Positions 27,466 through 35,772 of a stretch of 64,000 nt of DNA are shown here, in pieces. A model generated the notes under the pieces. It did no database searches. It saw only the letters and a program-made list of their open reading frames with translations, and was not told where the DNA came from. The first letter of the stretch is position 1, and each line of letters begins with the position of its first letter. Source of the stretch: Desulfovibrio mangrovi (GTDB lineage: Bacteria; Desulfobacterota; Desulfovibrionia; Desulfovibrionales; Desulfovibrionaceae); assembly GCF_026230175.1 (NCBI RefSeq), contig NZ_CP104208.1:1426001-1490000 (forward strand). Reading direction: 5' to 3'. The position numbers and the translations under genes are program-made.

Positions 27466-28323
27466 TTACAAAGCCAGAGCCTCGGCCACTTTCAGCGTCT
27501 GCACAGTGAGAGCCACATCGTGCACCCTGTGGGCAAATACGCCGCGTGAGGCCAGAATTGCCGTGGCAGCCTGCGTGGCATTCTGCCGCTGACCGGCAGG
27601 CGCATCGCACAGCGCTCCAAACATGGATTTATTGGAAATACCTGCCATGAGTGGCAGTCCCAGCGAGGCAAAGCGGTCCATCCCCCTCAGGAGCGCGATA
27701 TTGTGCTCCAGCGTCTTACCAAACCCCACGCCGGGGTCGAGCATGATTCGGGACTCCGGTACGCCTGCCGTGATTAATTCTTTCAGTTTTTTCTCGAAAA
27801 AGTCCAGAATTTCCTCAACCACATCTGCATATTCAGGAGCCCGTTGCATGTCCTTGGGTCTGCCAAGGCTGTGCATCAGCACATAGCCCGGCTTGTACTG
27901 CCCCAAAACATCGAGCAATCCGGGATCAAAGGTAAACGCCGAAATATCGTTGATGATCTCCACTCCGGCATCAAGTACCGCAGCAGCAGTGCCCGCCTTG
28001 TACGTATCCACCGAAATAGCCCACGGCAAACCGTTCTCACACCGCATGCCCTGGAGTCCTTCAACGACAGGGAGCACACGCGCCAGTTCCGCTTCAAGTG
28101 GAACCGGATCGGCATAGGGTCGCGAAGATTCGCCGCCAATGTCCAGCACATGCGCACCAGCCTCGGCCTGCTCACGGGCATGAGCAAGGGCCGCATCACG
28201 TTGCAGGAATTGCCCTCCGTCATGAAAGGAATCCGGCGTAACATTCACGATGCCAAATACGAGAAAAGGGGCAGGGCCTAACGACCTGCCCCCTTTGATT
28301 TTCCATTCTACCGGGGAGAGCAT
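27466..28323 (-). CDS. folP: Dihydropteroate synthase
   Basis: This 285-residue TIM-barrel enzyme condenses p-aminobenzoate with dihydropterin diphosphate in folate synthesis. Motifs are FGIVNVTPDSFHDGGQF, HVLDIGGESSRPYADPV, SVDTYKAGTAAAVLDAG, INDISAF, MLDPGVGFGKTLEHN and the C-terminal RVHDVALT. The start is the ATG at 28323, which overlaps the ftsH stop by one base (TGATG); the TTG one codon upstream is less likely. It lies between ftsH and cdaA, and the ftsH-folP pairing is widespread. Confidence 0.96.
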   Translation of the reverse strand: MLSPVEWKIKGGRSLGPAPFLVFGIVNVTPDSFHDGGQFLQRDAALAHAREQAEAGAHVLDIGGESSRPYADPVPLEAELARVLPVVEGLQGMRCENGLPWAISVDTYKAGTAAAVLDAGVEIINDISAFTFDPGLLDVLGQYKPGYVLMHSLGRPKDMQRAPEYADVVEEILDFFEKKLKELITAGVPESRIMLDPGVGFGKTLEHNIALLRGMDRFASLGLPLMAGISNKSMFGALCDAPAGQRQNATQAATAILASRGVFAHRVHDVALTVQTLKVAEALAL

Positions 28324-30323
28324 CAACGCTTTTCTCCATCCTCGCTGTTCTTGTCCTGCGGCGTCTCTTCCTCAAGGGTGAAGTCACCACCACGGGAAGC
28401 GTTGTCCCGCTCTGCTGCAGGTGCAGCCACAGGGCGCGAACCGGAAGACTGCTGGTCGCGGTAGGCAGCGGCAGCCTTGGCAAAGGAGTCGCGCTCGGGC
28501 TCAACGGGAGTGGCCACAACCTCCGCAGGAGGCAGGTCCTTACCCGCGAGAAGCAGGTCGATATCTGCACCGCTGATGGTTTCACGTTCCAGCAGGGCGT
28601 CGGCGATCTTGTGCAACGCGTCCAGATTCTCTTCAAGCAGCTGACGGGCACGCTGACGAGCCTCTTCCATGATGCGCTTCACTTCGGCATCAACGAGACG
28701 CGCGGTTTCCTCGCTGTAGTTGCGGGAATGCGCCCATTCACGGCCGATGAATACTTCTTCGCCTTGTTCGCCGATGTTCATGGGACCGATGGCGTCGGAC
28801 ATACCCCATTCGCAGACCATCTTGCGCACCATCTTGGTGGCACGTTCGATGTCGTTGCCTGCGCCGGTGGTAATTTCGTTGAAGATCAACTCTTCAGCCA
28901 CACGACCGCCGAGGAACACCACAAGACTGTTTTCCAGATAGGTGCGGGAGTAACCATGGCGGTCACCTTCCGGCAACTGCATGGTCACACCCAGAGCACG
29001 GCCTCTGGGAATGATGGACACCTTGTGAACAGGATCGGTTTCCGGCAGCAGAATGGCGGTAAGGGCATGACCGCCTTCATGGTATGCGGTAACTCGCTTC
29101 TCATGATCGCTCATCACGAGGCTGCGGCGTTCCTTACCCATGAGGATCTTGTCCTTGGCCATTTCAAAGTCGTACATGTTGACCTGGTCCTTGTTGTTCT
29201 TGGCAGCCTGCAGGGCTGCTTCGTTCACAAGGTTTTCAAGGTCGGCGCCGGAGAAACCGGGGGTGCCCTTTGCCAGCACCTCCATATTCACATCCTTTGC
29301 CAGCGGCGTACGCTTGGCATGCACTTCCAGAATATGCTTGCGGCCCTTCAGATCAGGCGTGGGAACCACAACCTGACGGTCGAAACGGCCGGGACGCAGC
29401 AGTGCGGGGTCCAAAACATCCGGACGGTTGGTCGCGGCGATAAGGATAACGCCTTCGTTGGATTCAAAGCCGTCCATTTCCACCAGCAACTGGTTCAGGG
29501 TCTGCTCACGTTCATCGTGACCACCACCGAGACCGGCACCGCGCTGACGGCCCACGGCATCGATTTCATCAATGAAGATCAGACAGGGAGCATTCTTCTT
29601 GCCCTGCACAAACAGGTCGCGCACGCGGGAAGCGCCCACGCCTACAAACATTTCCACAAAGTCGGAACCGGAAATGGAGAAGAACGGCACGCCGGCTTCA
29701 CCTGCTACGGCGCGGGCCAGCAGAGTCTTACCGGTACCGGGAGGGCCCACCAGCAGCACACCCTTGGGGATGCGACCGCCAAGGCGGGTGAATTTCTTGG
29801 GGTTGGAAAGGAAGTCCACCACTTCGGTAAGTTCTTCCTTGGCTTCGTCCACGCCCGCCACATCGTCAAACGTGACGCGGGTCTGCTCCTGTGACACAAG
29901 CCGTGCCCGGGAACGCCCGAACGACATGGCCTTGCCGCCGCCGCCCTGCATCTGACGCATGAAGAACACCCACACGCCGATAAGCAGCAGCATGGGGAAC
30001 CATGATACGAGCAGTGTCATGTACCAGGGAGCATCTTCCTGCGGCTGCGCGTTAACGCGAACGCCGTGAGAAAGAAGGCGCTGCACCAGCTGCGGATCTT
30101 CCGGTGCAAAGGTTATTATGGTGGAACCATCCTGTTGTCTGGCAGAAAGCTTCTGCCCCTGAATGTCCACTTCGGTCAGCTGGCCGCCGTCCACCATCTG
30201 CAGGAATTCGGTATAACTAACCTTACCCTGCTGGGTCTGCGGCTGGCTGAACAGATTGAACAGGACCACCATAAGAACGGAAATGACGGCCCACAGTAGC
30301 AAATTCCGTGAAAACTGGTTCAA
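28323..30323 (-). CDS. ftsH: ATP-dependent zinc metalloprotease FtsH
   Basis: This 666-residue membrane-bound AAA+ protease degrades unstable membrane and regulatory proteins. It has two N-terminal membrane helices (about residues 7-26 and 103-121) around a periplasmic domain. The AAA module has Walker A GPPGTGKT (193-200), Walker [12 protein letters not shown] and the second-region-of-homology arginines, and the peptidase has the zinc motif HEGGH (415-419). The start is taken as the TTG at 30323 ([11 protein letters not shown]), nine bases after GGAGG; a longer in-frame extension overlaps the promoter. The C-terminal 60 residues are polar and acidic, as usual. It is the first gene of the unit through galU. 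Confidence 0.96.
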   Translation of the reverse strand: MNQFSRNLLLWAVISVLMVVLFNLFSQPQTQQGKVSYTEFLQMVDGGQLTEVDIQGQKLSARQQDGSTIITFAPEDPQLVQRLLSHGVRVNAQPQEDAPWYMTLLVSWFPMLLLIGVWVFFMRQMQGGGGKAMSFGRSRARLVSQEQTRVTFDDVAGVDEAKEELTEVVDFLSNPKKFTRLGGRIPKGVLLVGPPGTGKTLLARAVAGEAGVPFFSISGSDFVEMFVGVGASRVRDLFVQGKKNAPCLIFIDEIDAVGRQRGAGLGGGHDEREQTLNQLLVEMDGFESNEGVILIAATNRPDVLDPALLRPGRFDRQVVVPTPDLKGRKHILEVHAKRTPLAKDVNMEVLAKGTPGFSGADLENLVNEAALQAAKNNKDQVNMYDFEMAKDKILMGKERRSLVMSDHEKRVTAYHEGGHALTAILLPETDPVHKVSIIPRGRALGVTMQLPEGDRHGYSRTYLENSLVVFLGGRVAEELIFNEITTGAGNDIERATKMVRKMVCEWGMSDAIGPMNIGEQGEEVFIGREWAHSRNYSEETARLVDAEVKRIMEEARQRARQLLEENLDALHKIADALLERETISGADIDLLLAGKDLPPAEVVATPVEPERDSFAKAAAAYRDQQSSGSRPVAAPAAERDNASRGGDFTLEEETPQDKNSEDGEKR

Positions 30324-30375
30324 GAGTCTATGCCTCCGAGTTTCGTTTCGGACAAATTCTGAGCTTGAATTGTTA

Positions 30376-30404
30376 TTATTAAGGTCTAGTAATCGGTTTG
30401 ACAA
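30376..30404 (-). promoter_or_regulatory. Sigma-70-type promoter of ftsH
   Basis: On the minus strand TTGTCA (30404-30399), a 17-base spacer, and TAATAA (30381-30376), about 50 bases before the TTG start. This is the best promoter in the ftsH-tRNA-Sec gap. Confidence 0.6.
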
Positions 30405-30474
30405 TGACAAGAATAGCGTTTTTTTATGAATTCTCAACCAACTAAACAAGATGTATCAAAATGGTGCAAGCCGC

Positions 30475-30529
30475 TTGCCGGTTATTACAAAACCTGCTAG
30501 ACATTCCCGACCTTTGAGGAATTCCTCAA
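30475..30529 (+). promoter_or_regulatory. Candidate tRNA-Sec promoter and adjacent palindrome
   Basis: TTGCCG (30475-30480), 17 bases, TAGACA (30498-30503) form a weak promoter candidate. A perfect 16-base palindrome, TTGAGGAATTCCTCAA (30514-30529), lies between it and the tRNA gene, 10 bases from the mature 5' end. It could be an operator or a leader hairpin. Confidence 0.35.
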
Positions 30530-30539
30530 TACACCGATC

Positions 30540-30634
30540 GGAAGCGTTTCGTAACCGGTGTTGCGCCCGGTCTTCAAAACCGGTGGGGTGGCAGAGATGT
30601 CCCCGGTAGGTTCGACTCCTATACGCTTCCGCCA
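30540..30634 (+). tRNA. selC: tRNA-Sec (anticodon TCA)
   Basis: This 95-base tRNA includes an encoded CCA end. The acceptor stem is 8 bp (GGAAGCGT with ACGCTTCC), followed by discriminator G and CCA. The anticodon stem CCGGT/ACCGG closes the loop CTTCAAA with anticodon TCA, which reads UGA. A long variable arm (GGGGTGGCAGAGATGTCCCC region) and a T arm with TTCGACT follow. The 8-bp acceptor, the UCA anticodon and the length are the hallmarks of bacterial selenocysteine tRNA. It implies selA, selB and selD elsewhere and selenoproteins such as formate dehydrogenase; I found none in this window. It is transcribed divergently from ftsH. Confidence 0.97.
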
Positions 30635-30642
30635 GTGAATTC

Positions 30643-30674
30643 AAAGCCCCAGCCCATGGGGCTTTCACTTTTTG
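30643..30674 (+). terminator. Rho-independent terminator after tRNA-Sec
   Basis: AAAGCCCC (30643-30650) pairs with GGGGCTTT (30658-30665), followed by a T-rich run, nine bases after the CCA end of the tRNA. Confidence 0.75.
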
Positions 30675-30713
30675 AAGCTCCCCCCTTCCCGCATTCAACC
30701 TCCTTACAGCCAA

Positions 30714-31148
30714 TCACTCTTCACCGCTCAGCCCCCGCCTCCTTTCGCCTAAAAACGGACGAACCGGCACCAGCCACAACGTGACAAGGATAGCCAGAAA
30801 CCAAAGGCCATACATAACGCCAAAGGTCGTCCAGTCGGCATCGCTATACAGAATGCCGCCCAACGATTCCTGTATGAGGGTAATTTCCGGTCGACCGTAG
30901 CGAGCAGCGAGCAGCCGCAGTTGGTACTCCCAATCCGTGAACGGACAGATGGTTTCAAACAATACAAGAAGCAGCACCGCGCCCATACAGGCAAGGTGGC
31001 TGTAGCGAAACCACGGGTTGTGCACAAAACTCCGCCTGAACACCCTGCCTATCCATATGACCGGCAGACCGAGGACGTTGTAGGCCGCAATGCCAAAGTG
31101 CAACACCAGCATCGCATCCGCGAGCACCGCAAACAGTCGGCCATCCAT
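30714..31148 (-). CDS. DUF2784 family membrane protein
   Basis: This 144-residue integral membrane protein has about four helices (residues 9-30, 49-65, 107-128 and a hydrophobic first loop). Its conserved core CPFTDWEYQLR (here after ETI) is the DUF2784 signature. Function is unknown. The start is the ATG at 31148, overlapping the stop of the upstream hydrolase by one base (TGATG) with GGAGG six bases upstream, so the two are translationally coupled. A GTG two codons earlier is possible. The coupling suggests a shared role with the membrane-anchored hydrolase, which is inference. Confidence 0.85.
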   Translation of the reverse strand: MDGRLFAVLADAMLVLHFGIAAYNVLGLPVIWIGRVFRRSFVHNPWFRYSHLACMGAVLLLVLFETICPFTDWEYQLRLLAARYGRPEITLIQESLGGILYSDADWTTFGVMYGLWFLAILVTLWLVPVRPFLGERRRGLSGEE

Positions 31149-31984
31149 CACCACCCTCCGAAGATACGCTGCACGAAGCGCTCAATGCCATCAGTGTACA
31201 TCTGGCCGGAAAGAAGGAAGCCGCGATTGTGATCACCCGATATGCGCAAAAATTCCTTGGGCCCCTTATATGCCTCAAACAGCCTGAGACCGAATGCATA
31301 GGGTATGATGTTGTCGTCCGGACTATGCACAGACAGCAGGGGAATTCGCACCTTGGCGAGAGCTTCCACACTGTCATACCGGAAGCGGGCTATCAGACGC
31401 ACTGGCAGCCAGGGATAAATGGATGCTCCCACGTCCGGGACAGAGGTAAAAGTGGATTCGAGAATCATACCCCCCGGCGCGACGCCTTCCGCGTTCAGCT
31501 CACCCGCCAGACCGGCAGCTACGGCTCCCCCCAGAGAGCGGCCGAAAAGCACCACAGACGAAGGGGCGACACCCTTATCGCGCAACAACCAATCCCATGC
31601 TGCGCGCACGTCCGCCTGCGTTGCGATTTCGGACGGGACACCTTCGCTCTGCCCGTAACCGGAATAATCGAAGATGAAGACGTTCAGCCCCATGGCGTGA
31701 AACATCAACAATGATTCAAGCCGGTGGGAGATGTTGCCCCCATTGCCATGACAAAACAGCAACGTGGGCCTCTTGGGGTCGCCGGGCACGAACCAGCCAT
31801 GCAGTTTTGTCCCAAGCCTGTTGACCATTTGCACGGTCTCGTAGGGCAGCCCGACATCCGCAGGCGTTCCCCCCAGACGCTGTGCCGGAAAATAGAGCAT
31901 GTGATGCTGGGAGAAGTACACATATACGACCAGCCCCAGATAACACAATGCAACAACAGTGACGAACTTGAATACAGCAGGCAC
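31148..31984 (-). CDS. Membrane-anchored alpha/beta hydrolase (BEM46/ABHD13-like)
   Basis: This 278-residue protein starts with GTG at 31984 (GGGAGG six bases upstream). One N-terminal helix (VVALCYLGLVVYVYF, residues 9-23) should anchor it to the inner membrane. The hydrolase fold shows the oxyanion segment FCHGNGGNISHR, the nucleophile elbow FGRSLGGAVAAG, the catalytic Asp in HSPDDNIIP and a late His in ISGDHNRGF, so the triad is complete. BEM46-like proteins are esterases or lipases of unknown substrate. It is coupled to the DUF2784 gene downstream. Confidence 0.88.
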   Translation of the reverse strand: MPAVFKFVTVVALCYLGLVVYVYFSQHHMLYFPAQRLGGTPADVGLPYETVQMVNRLGTKLHGWFVPGDPKRPTLLFCHGNGGNISHRLESLLMFHAMGLNVFIFDYSGYGQSEGVPSEIATQADVRAAWDWLLRDKGVAPSSVVLFGRSLGGAVAAGLAGELNAEGVAPGGMILESTFTSVPDVGASIYPWLPVRLIARFRYDSVEALAKVRIPLLSVHSPDDNIIPYAFGLRLFEAYKGPKEFLRISGDHNRGFLLSGQMYTDGIERFVQRIFGGW

Positions 31985-32050
31985 GGCATGCCTCCCATTC
32001 GTGCGGATTTACTGTTCGGGCAAGCCAACGAGAGAAAGCATGAGCAGAAC

Positions 32051-32557
32051 CTATTGTCCGCCCTTCTCTTTCAGCCCCATGTACAGCTTCCTGAAGGCTT
32101 CATAACGCCTGCGGTTGACCCCGAAATCCCAATACCCGACACGGGAGGCGGAGCGATAATGCACCAGACCTGCCCCTTCATCTATCAACAGTTCCACGTC
32201 GTCCTTGAAGCGGAATAACGAAGACACGAACACGCTGTGCACATACCGGTCATCCTGCTCTGCAATCGAATTCCCTCCCATGGCTTCAAGCGAACGAAGA
32301 ATAAGCGCCATGGTTTGTGGCACGTCTCCCGCCATAGGCAAAGGATCCACCAGCCGTGACGGGACGTCCGTCAGGCTTGAAACCGCATTGGGCGTGGTGG
32401 GAAGCGGAGGCAAGGTGCGCACGCCTGCTACGGCTTCTGCGGACGAATTTCCCGCCCCGTTTCCGGACTGGACAGCGTCAGGCGCTCCCACAGCAGTGTG
32501 GCATGATACAAGCCCTGCAACGAGCAGAAGCAAAAGAATGGTTATTGTCATACGCAT
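32051..32557 (-). CDS. DUF1499 domain lipoprotein
   Basis: This 168-residue protein starts at the ATG at 32557 (AGGAG eight bases upstream). It has a lipoprotein signal peptide with lipobox LVSC, so the mature N-terminal Cys is at about residue 21. A low-complexity Ser/Gly/Pro linker follows. The C-terminal DUF1499 domain is marked by HSVFVSSLFRFKDDVELLID and HYRSASRVGYWDFGVNRRR (family hallmark RSASRxGxxDxGxNRRR). Function is unknown. The protein should sit on the periplasmic side of a membrane. It lies 66 bases before the hydrolase gene in the same direction. Confidence 0.88.
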   Translation of the reverse strand: MRMTITILLLLLVAGLVSCHTAVGAPDAVQSGNGAGNSSAEAVAGVRTLPPLPTTPNAVSSLTDVPSRLVDPLPMAGDVPQTMALILRSLEAMGGNSIAEQDDRYVHSVFVSSLFRFKDDVELLIDEGAGLVHYRSASRVGYWDFGVNRRRYEAFRKLYMGLKEKGGQ

Positions 32558-32655
32558 GAGCAGATCTCCTTTCAGCAACTGGTTATCGAAGCATACCACG
32601 AGCACGCCAGAGAACAATAGCTGGCGGGATGAGATAGGTACATGGAAGACAAAAT

Positions 32656-32684
32656 AAAAAAGCCCCCGCTTGCGCGGGGGCTTC
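32656..32684 (-). terminator. Rho-independent terminator after the RRM gene
   Basis: AGCCCCCGC and GCGGGGGCT form a 9-bp stem with a 4-base loop; the minus strand then reads TTTTTTATTTTG. It separates the RRM gene from the DUF1499 gene. Confidence 0.85.
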
Positions 32685-32708
32685 GTGATTCGCTTTTCGA
32701 TCGTTCGC

Positions 32709-32981
32709 TTAGTAGCGGGGACGGCTCGGACGGCTCTCACGGGGCTGAGCTTCGTTAACCTTCAGGTCGCGGCCGCCAATGCTCTTGCCATTCAGTGCCT
32801 GAATAGCCTGTGCTGCGCCGGCATCGTCCATTTCCACAAAACCAAAGCCGCGGGAGCGACCGGTTTCACGGTCAGAGATGACACGGGCGGAAATCACTTC
32901 ACCGAATTCAGCGAAGAGGTTGCGAAGATCCGCATCAGTGGTGGCCCAAGCCAAATTGCCGACATAAATGTTCTTAGCCAA
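32709..32981 (-). CDS. RNA-binding protein with a single RRM domain
   Basis: This 90-residue protein is one RNA recognition motif with a short basic tail. RNP2 is IYVGNLAW (about residues 5-12) and RNP1 is RGFGFVEM (about 45-52), with the intervening ETGRS and the ending ALNGKSIGGRDLKVNEAQP. Bacterial RRM proteins of this type are often cold-induced and abundant; targets are unknown. The start is the TTG at 32981 (LAKNIYVGN), eight bases after GGAG. An upstream in-frame stretch has no family similarity. It is a single gene with its own strong terminator and an AT-rich leader of up to about 250 bases, where post-transcriptional control could act. Confidence 0.93.
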   Translation of the reverse strand: MAKNIYVGNLAWATTDADLRNLFAEFGEVISARVISDRETGRSRGFGFVEMDDAGAAQAIQALNGKSIGGRDLKVNEAQPRESRPSRPRY

Positions 32982-33238
32982 GTGAATAACTCCAAAATAA
33001 AAATGGGAAGGGGATGTGCTGCCTTCCTCCCGAGCCTGCTCAAGAAAATACAGCACCGCTATTGTTTAGAAACCCCCTTATACACCTCTACCAAGGTGTG
33101 TCAATATTTATTTTAGGGTCATTCATAATTATTTTTTCCATTACAACCCTCAATAAATTCTGACCATTTTTATCAACATTATGTATTGGACGCAAAATTG
33201 CCTCCTCCTTACACAAACAAACTACGGAGGAAACTACC

Positions 33239-34291
33239 ATGTACAAACACGTCCCACACATCATGAACCACACGGCCCGCGCGCACCTGCTGCTGGTCAT
33301 CCTGTCTTTCTTTCTTGCCCTGCCGTTTGCAGCACATGCCGCCGCGCCGTCTGCAGCCGGAACCGTCACGATGCAGTTCGATCTCTCTGCTCAACCGCAA
33401 AGCGAAAGCGTATCACTGTGGATTCCCTACCCCGTCTCCGATGCAGACCAGAACATTACCAACGTCCGCATCAACGGCAATTATGCTGAAAGCGCCATAT
33501 ATACTGATAAGGCCAACGGCAACCCCATGCTCTTTGCCCGTTGGGATGCCGGATCAACCGAACGGAAACTCTCCTTCACCTTCAATGCCGAACGCCTTGA
33601 GGTATCGCGCCGCAGCATCCCGGCCACCGAGCCCGCATGGAACCCTGCCGATTACGCGGCCTATCTTGGCGCAACCCGTCTCGGGCCGGTGGATGGAGAA
33701 GTACGCGAACTGGCCCTGAAAATCACGGAAGGCAAGCTCACCGTAGTTGAAAAGGCAAAAGCCATCTATGACTGGATGTGCGAAAACACCTACCGCAATC
33801 CCCAGACCCGTGGCTGCGGAGCCGGTGACGTATGCGCCCTGCTCAAGGATCCGGGGGGCAAATGCGGCGACCTGAGCTCCCTGTTCATCGCCCTGCTCCG
33901 CTCGGCAGGCGTACCCAGCCGCGAGGTTTTCGGCATTCGCCTCGGCAAGAAGAACGGTGACGACATCTCCACGTGGCAGCATTGCTGGGCCGAGTTCTTC
34001 GTTCCCGGCTACGGCTGGGTACCCGCAGATCCCGCCGACGTGCGCAAGATGATGCTCACCCAGAATCTGAAGCTGGAAGACGCCAAGACCAAGGAGTACC
34101 GCGAGTACTATTGGGGCGGCATAGACCCCTACCGCATCCGCCTTTCCGAAGGGCGCGATCTTACGCTCACACCACCCCAGCAGGGCGAACCCGTGAACTA
34201 CTTCATGTACCCCTTTGCCCAGAGCGGCAACAAGACGCTGGACTGGCTTGATCCCAAATCGTTTTCCTACACCATCACCTTCAATAACTAG
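33239..34291 (+). CDS. Secreted transglutaminase-like domain protein
   Basis: This 350-residue protein has a signal peptide (LLLVILSFFLALPFAAHAA, cleavage near residue 36). An N-terminal beta-rich part with VSLWIPYPVSDADQNI leads to a transglutaminase-like (papain-fold) core. The catalytic triad is visible as Cys in GGKCGDLSSLF, His in QHCWAEFFVPGYGW and Asp in PADPADVRK. The segment IYDWMCENTYRNP precedes the catalytic Cys as in the family. Enzymes of this type are proteases, amidases or cross-linkers acting in the periplasm; the substrate is unknown. GGAGGAAACTACC precedes the ATG. Single gene with its own terminator. Confidence 0.88.
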   Translation: MYKHVPHIMNHTARAHLLLVILSFFLALPFAAHAAAPSAAGTVTMQFDLSAQPQSESVSLWIPYPVSDADQNITNVRINGNYAESAIYTDKANGNPMLFARWDAGSTERKLSFTFNAERLEVSRRSIPATEPAWNPADYAAYLGATRLGPVDGEVRELALKITEGKLTVVEKAKAIYDWMCENTYRNPQTRGCGAGDVCALLKDPGGKCGDLSSLFIALLRSAGVPSREVFGIRLGKKNGDDISTWQHCWAEFFVPGYGWVPADPADVRKMMLTQNLKLEDAKTKEYREYYWGGIDPYRIRLSEGRDLTLTPPQQGEPVNYFMYPFAQSGNKTLDWLDPKSFSYTITFNN

Positions 34292-34316
34292 GTCTCGCTG
34301 AGCATGCAGCATTCCA

Positions 34317-34349
34317 ACGCCGCCCTCACGGGCGGCGTTATTTTTTATT
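34317..34349 (+). terminator. Rho-independent terminator after the transglutaminase-like gene
   Basis: AACGCCGCCC and GGGCGGCGTT form a 10-bp stem with a TCAC loop, followed by ATTTTTTATT. Confidence 0.9.
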
Positions 34350-34613
34350 GCCGGCCCCAGCACCTCCTCACCTTACTGCCGCTTGCGCATACTGTAGCCA
34401 GACACGCGTTACCCAGCCCAAGCAGACCTCACCCTCATCCATTTTTCCTTTCGCAACCCACTGTTCCGCCATTGCCCCATTGACAAAACAGCGCACTCGC
34501 GGAATGGTAGACACCCATAAGACCACTCGGGCTCCTTGCACCGTGCATGTTTTACGGTGCCCATGCGACAACCGGCCCGACACGAAATAGTTCTTGAACC
34601 GAAGGGATGAACA
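34350..34613 (+). promoter_or_regulatory. ilvE upstream region with promoter-like -35 and a leader hairpin
   Basis: After the preceding terminator, TTGACA (34480-34485) is a consensus -35, but no good -10 stands at the right distance. A perfect 7-bp hairpin, GCACCGT/ACGGTGC with a 9-base loop (about 34539-34561), lies in the probable leader, 50 bases before ilvE. There is no U tract and no obvious branched-chain-rich leader peptide, so classical attenuation is not supported. Confidence 0.35.
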
Positions 34614-35687
34614 ATGGAAATTTCTCTCAATCTGTTGCCGGAATCCGAACGTCGGCATTCCGTTCTCAAGGGTATGGACAGCCTGCCCTTTGGCAAACTC
34701 CGCTGCGATCACATGTTCGTCATGGACTACGCTGACAAGGAATGGTCCAACCCGCGCATTGTTCCCTACGCCAATTTCAGCATTCCCCCCGGTGCGATTG
34801 CACTGCATTACGGTCAGGCCATTTTCGAAGGTGCCAAGGCATTCCGCCATGAAGACGGCGAAATCTACACCTTCCGTTTCGAAAAGAACGCCGAACGTCT
34901 GAACAAGTCCGCAGACATCATGTGCATGCCCCACGTTCCCGTGGACATGCAGGTTCAGGGGCTCATGCGCCTGCTGGACATTGAACGCGAATGGTGCCCG
35001 ACCATTCCCGAATCTTCGCTCTACATCCGCCCCTTCCTCTTCGCTACCGAAGACGCTCTGGGCGTGAAGCCCAGCGACAAGTTCACCTACTGCATCATGC
35101 TGTCTCCCAGCGGCCCCTACTATGCCGGCGGCTTCAACAAGACGGTTACGCTGCTCATCACCGAACAGTTCCACCGCGCCACCCCCGGTGGCACCGGCGC
35201 AGCAAAGGCCGCAGGCAACTATGCAGCCTCCCTGCGCGCTCAGCTTTTTGCCCAGTCCAAGGGCGCAGCGCAGGTACTGTACCTGGATGCAACCAACACC
35301 TATCTGGAAGAAGTGGGCGCCATGAACCACTTCCACGTCATGCGTGACGGTTCCGTCGTCATTCCCGAATTCACGGACACCATCCTGCAGTCCATCACCT
35401 CGGAATCCGTTCTGGAACTGCTGCCCAACGCCCGTCAAGAACGCGTGAAGCTCAGCGACTTCACCGCAATGGTGAAGTCCGGAGAAATCACTGAAGCCGG
35501 CGGCTTCGGCACCGCAGCCGTTATCACCCCCGTGGGCAAGTACATTACCGACGCCGGAGACTCCTTCACGGTGGGCGACGGCTCCATCGGCCCCGTTACC
35601 CGCAAGCTGTACGAAACCTACACCGGCATCCAGAAGGGTGTTCTTCCGGACACCAAGGGCTGGCTCAAGAAGGTTCCGCACTTCTAA
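34614..35687 (+). CDS. ilvE: Branched-chain amino acid aminotransferase
   Basis: This 357-residue fold-type IV PLP enzyme of the long BCAT subgroup catalyses the last transamination to Leu, Ile and Val. Signatures are HYGQAIFEGAKAFRHEDGEIYTFR (split here), SLYIRPFLFATEDALGVKPS, the lysine region GGTGAAKAAGNYAAS with the Schiff-base Lys, LYLDATNTYLEEVGAMNHF and ITPVGKYI. Length and domain order match IlvE of the eukaryotic-like/BCAT2 type. Single gene, with a terminator after it. Control may come from the leader hairpin upstream, which is unproven. Confidence 0.96.
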   Translation: MEISLNLLPESERRHSVLKGMDSLPFGKLRCDHMFVMDYADKEWSNPRIVPYANFSIPPGAIALHYGQAIFEGAKAFRHEDGEIYTFRFEKNAERLNKSADIMCMPHVPVDMQVQGLMRLLDIEREWCPTIPESSLYIRPFLFATEDALGVKPSDKFTYCIMLSPSGPYYAGGFNKTVTLLITEQFHRATPGGTGAAKAAGNYAASLRAQLFAQSKGAAQVLYLDATNTYLEEVGAMNHFHVMRDGSVVIPEFTDTILQSITSESVLELLPNARQERVKLSDFTAMVKSGEITEAGGFGTAAVITPVGKYITDAGDSFTVGDGSIGPVTRKLYETYTGIQKGVLPDTKGWLKKVPHF

Positions 35688-35713
35688 CCGCTCCCCTGTC
35701 ATCAGAAAGAATA

Positions 35714-35742
35714 AAGCCCCGCAGCAATGCGGGGCTTTTCTT
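35714..35742. terminator. Bidirectional terminator between ilvE and the HD-domain gene
   Basis: AAGCCCCGCA pairs with TGCGGGGCTT around GCA(A), followed by TTTCTT on the plus strand and by TTATT on the minus strand. Confidence 0.85.
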
Positions 35743-35772
35743 ATCCTTCGAGACAGGCAACGAAACGGCAGA

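Noticed and set aside
30456-30713. 85-codon frame on the minus strand across tRNA-Sec
   Set aside because: It overlaps a structurally clear tRNA gene and has no support of its own.
34539-34561. Attenuator or T-box for ilvE
   Set aside because: The hairpin has no U tract, there is no leader peptide rich in Leu/Ile/Val, and none of the conserved T-box sequences are visible.
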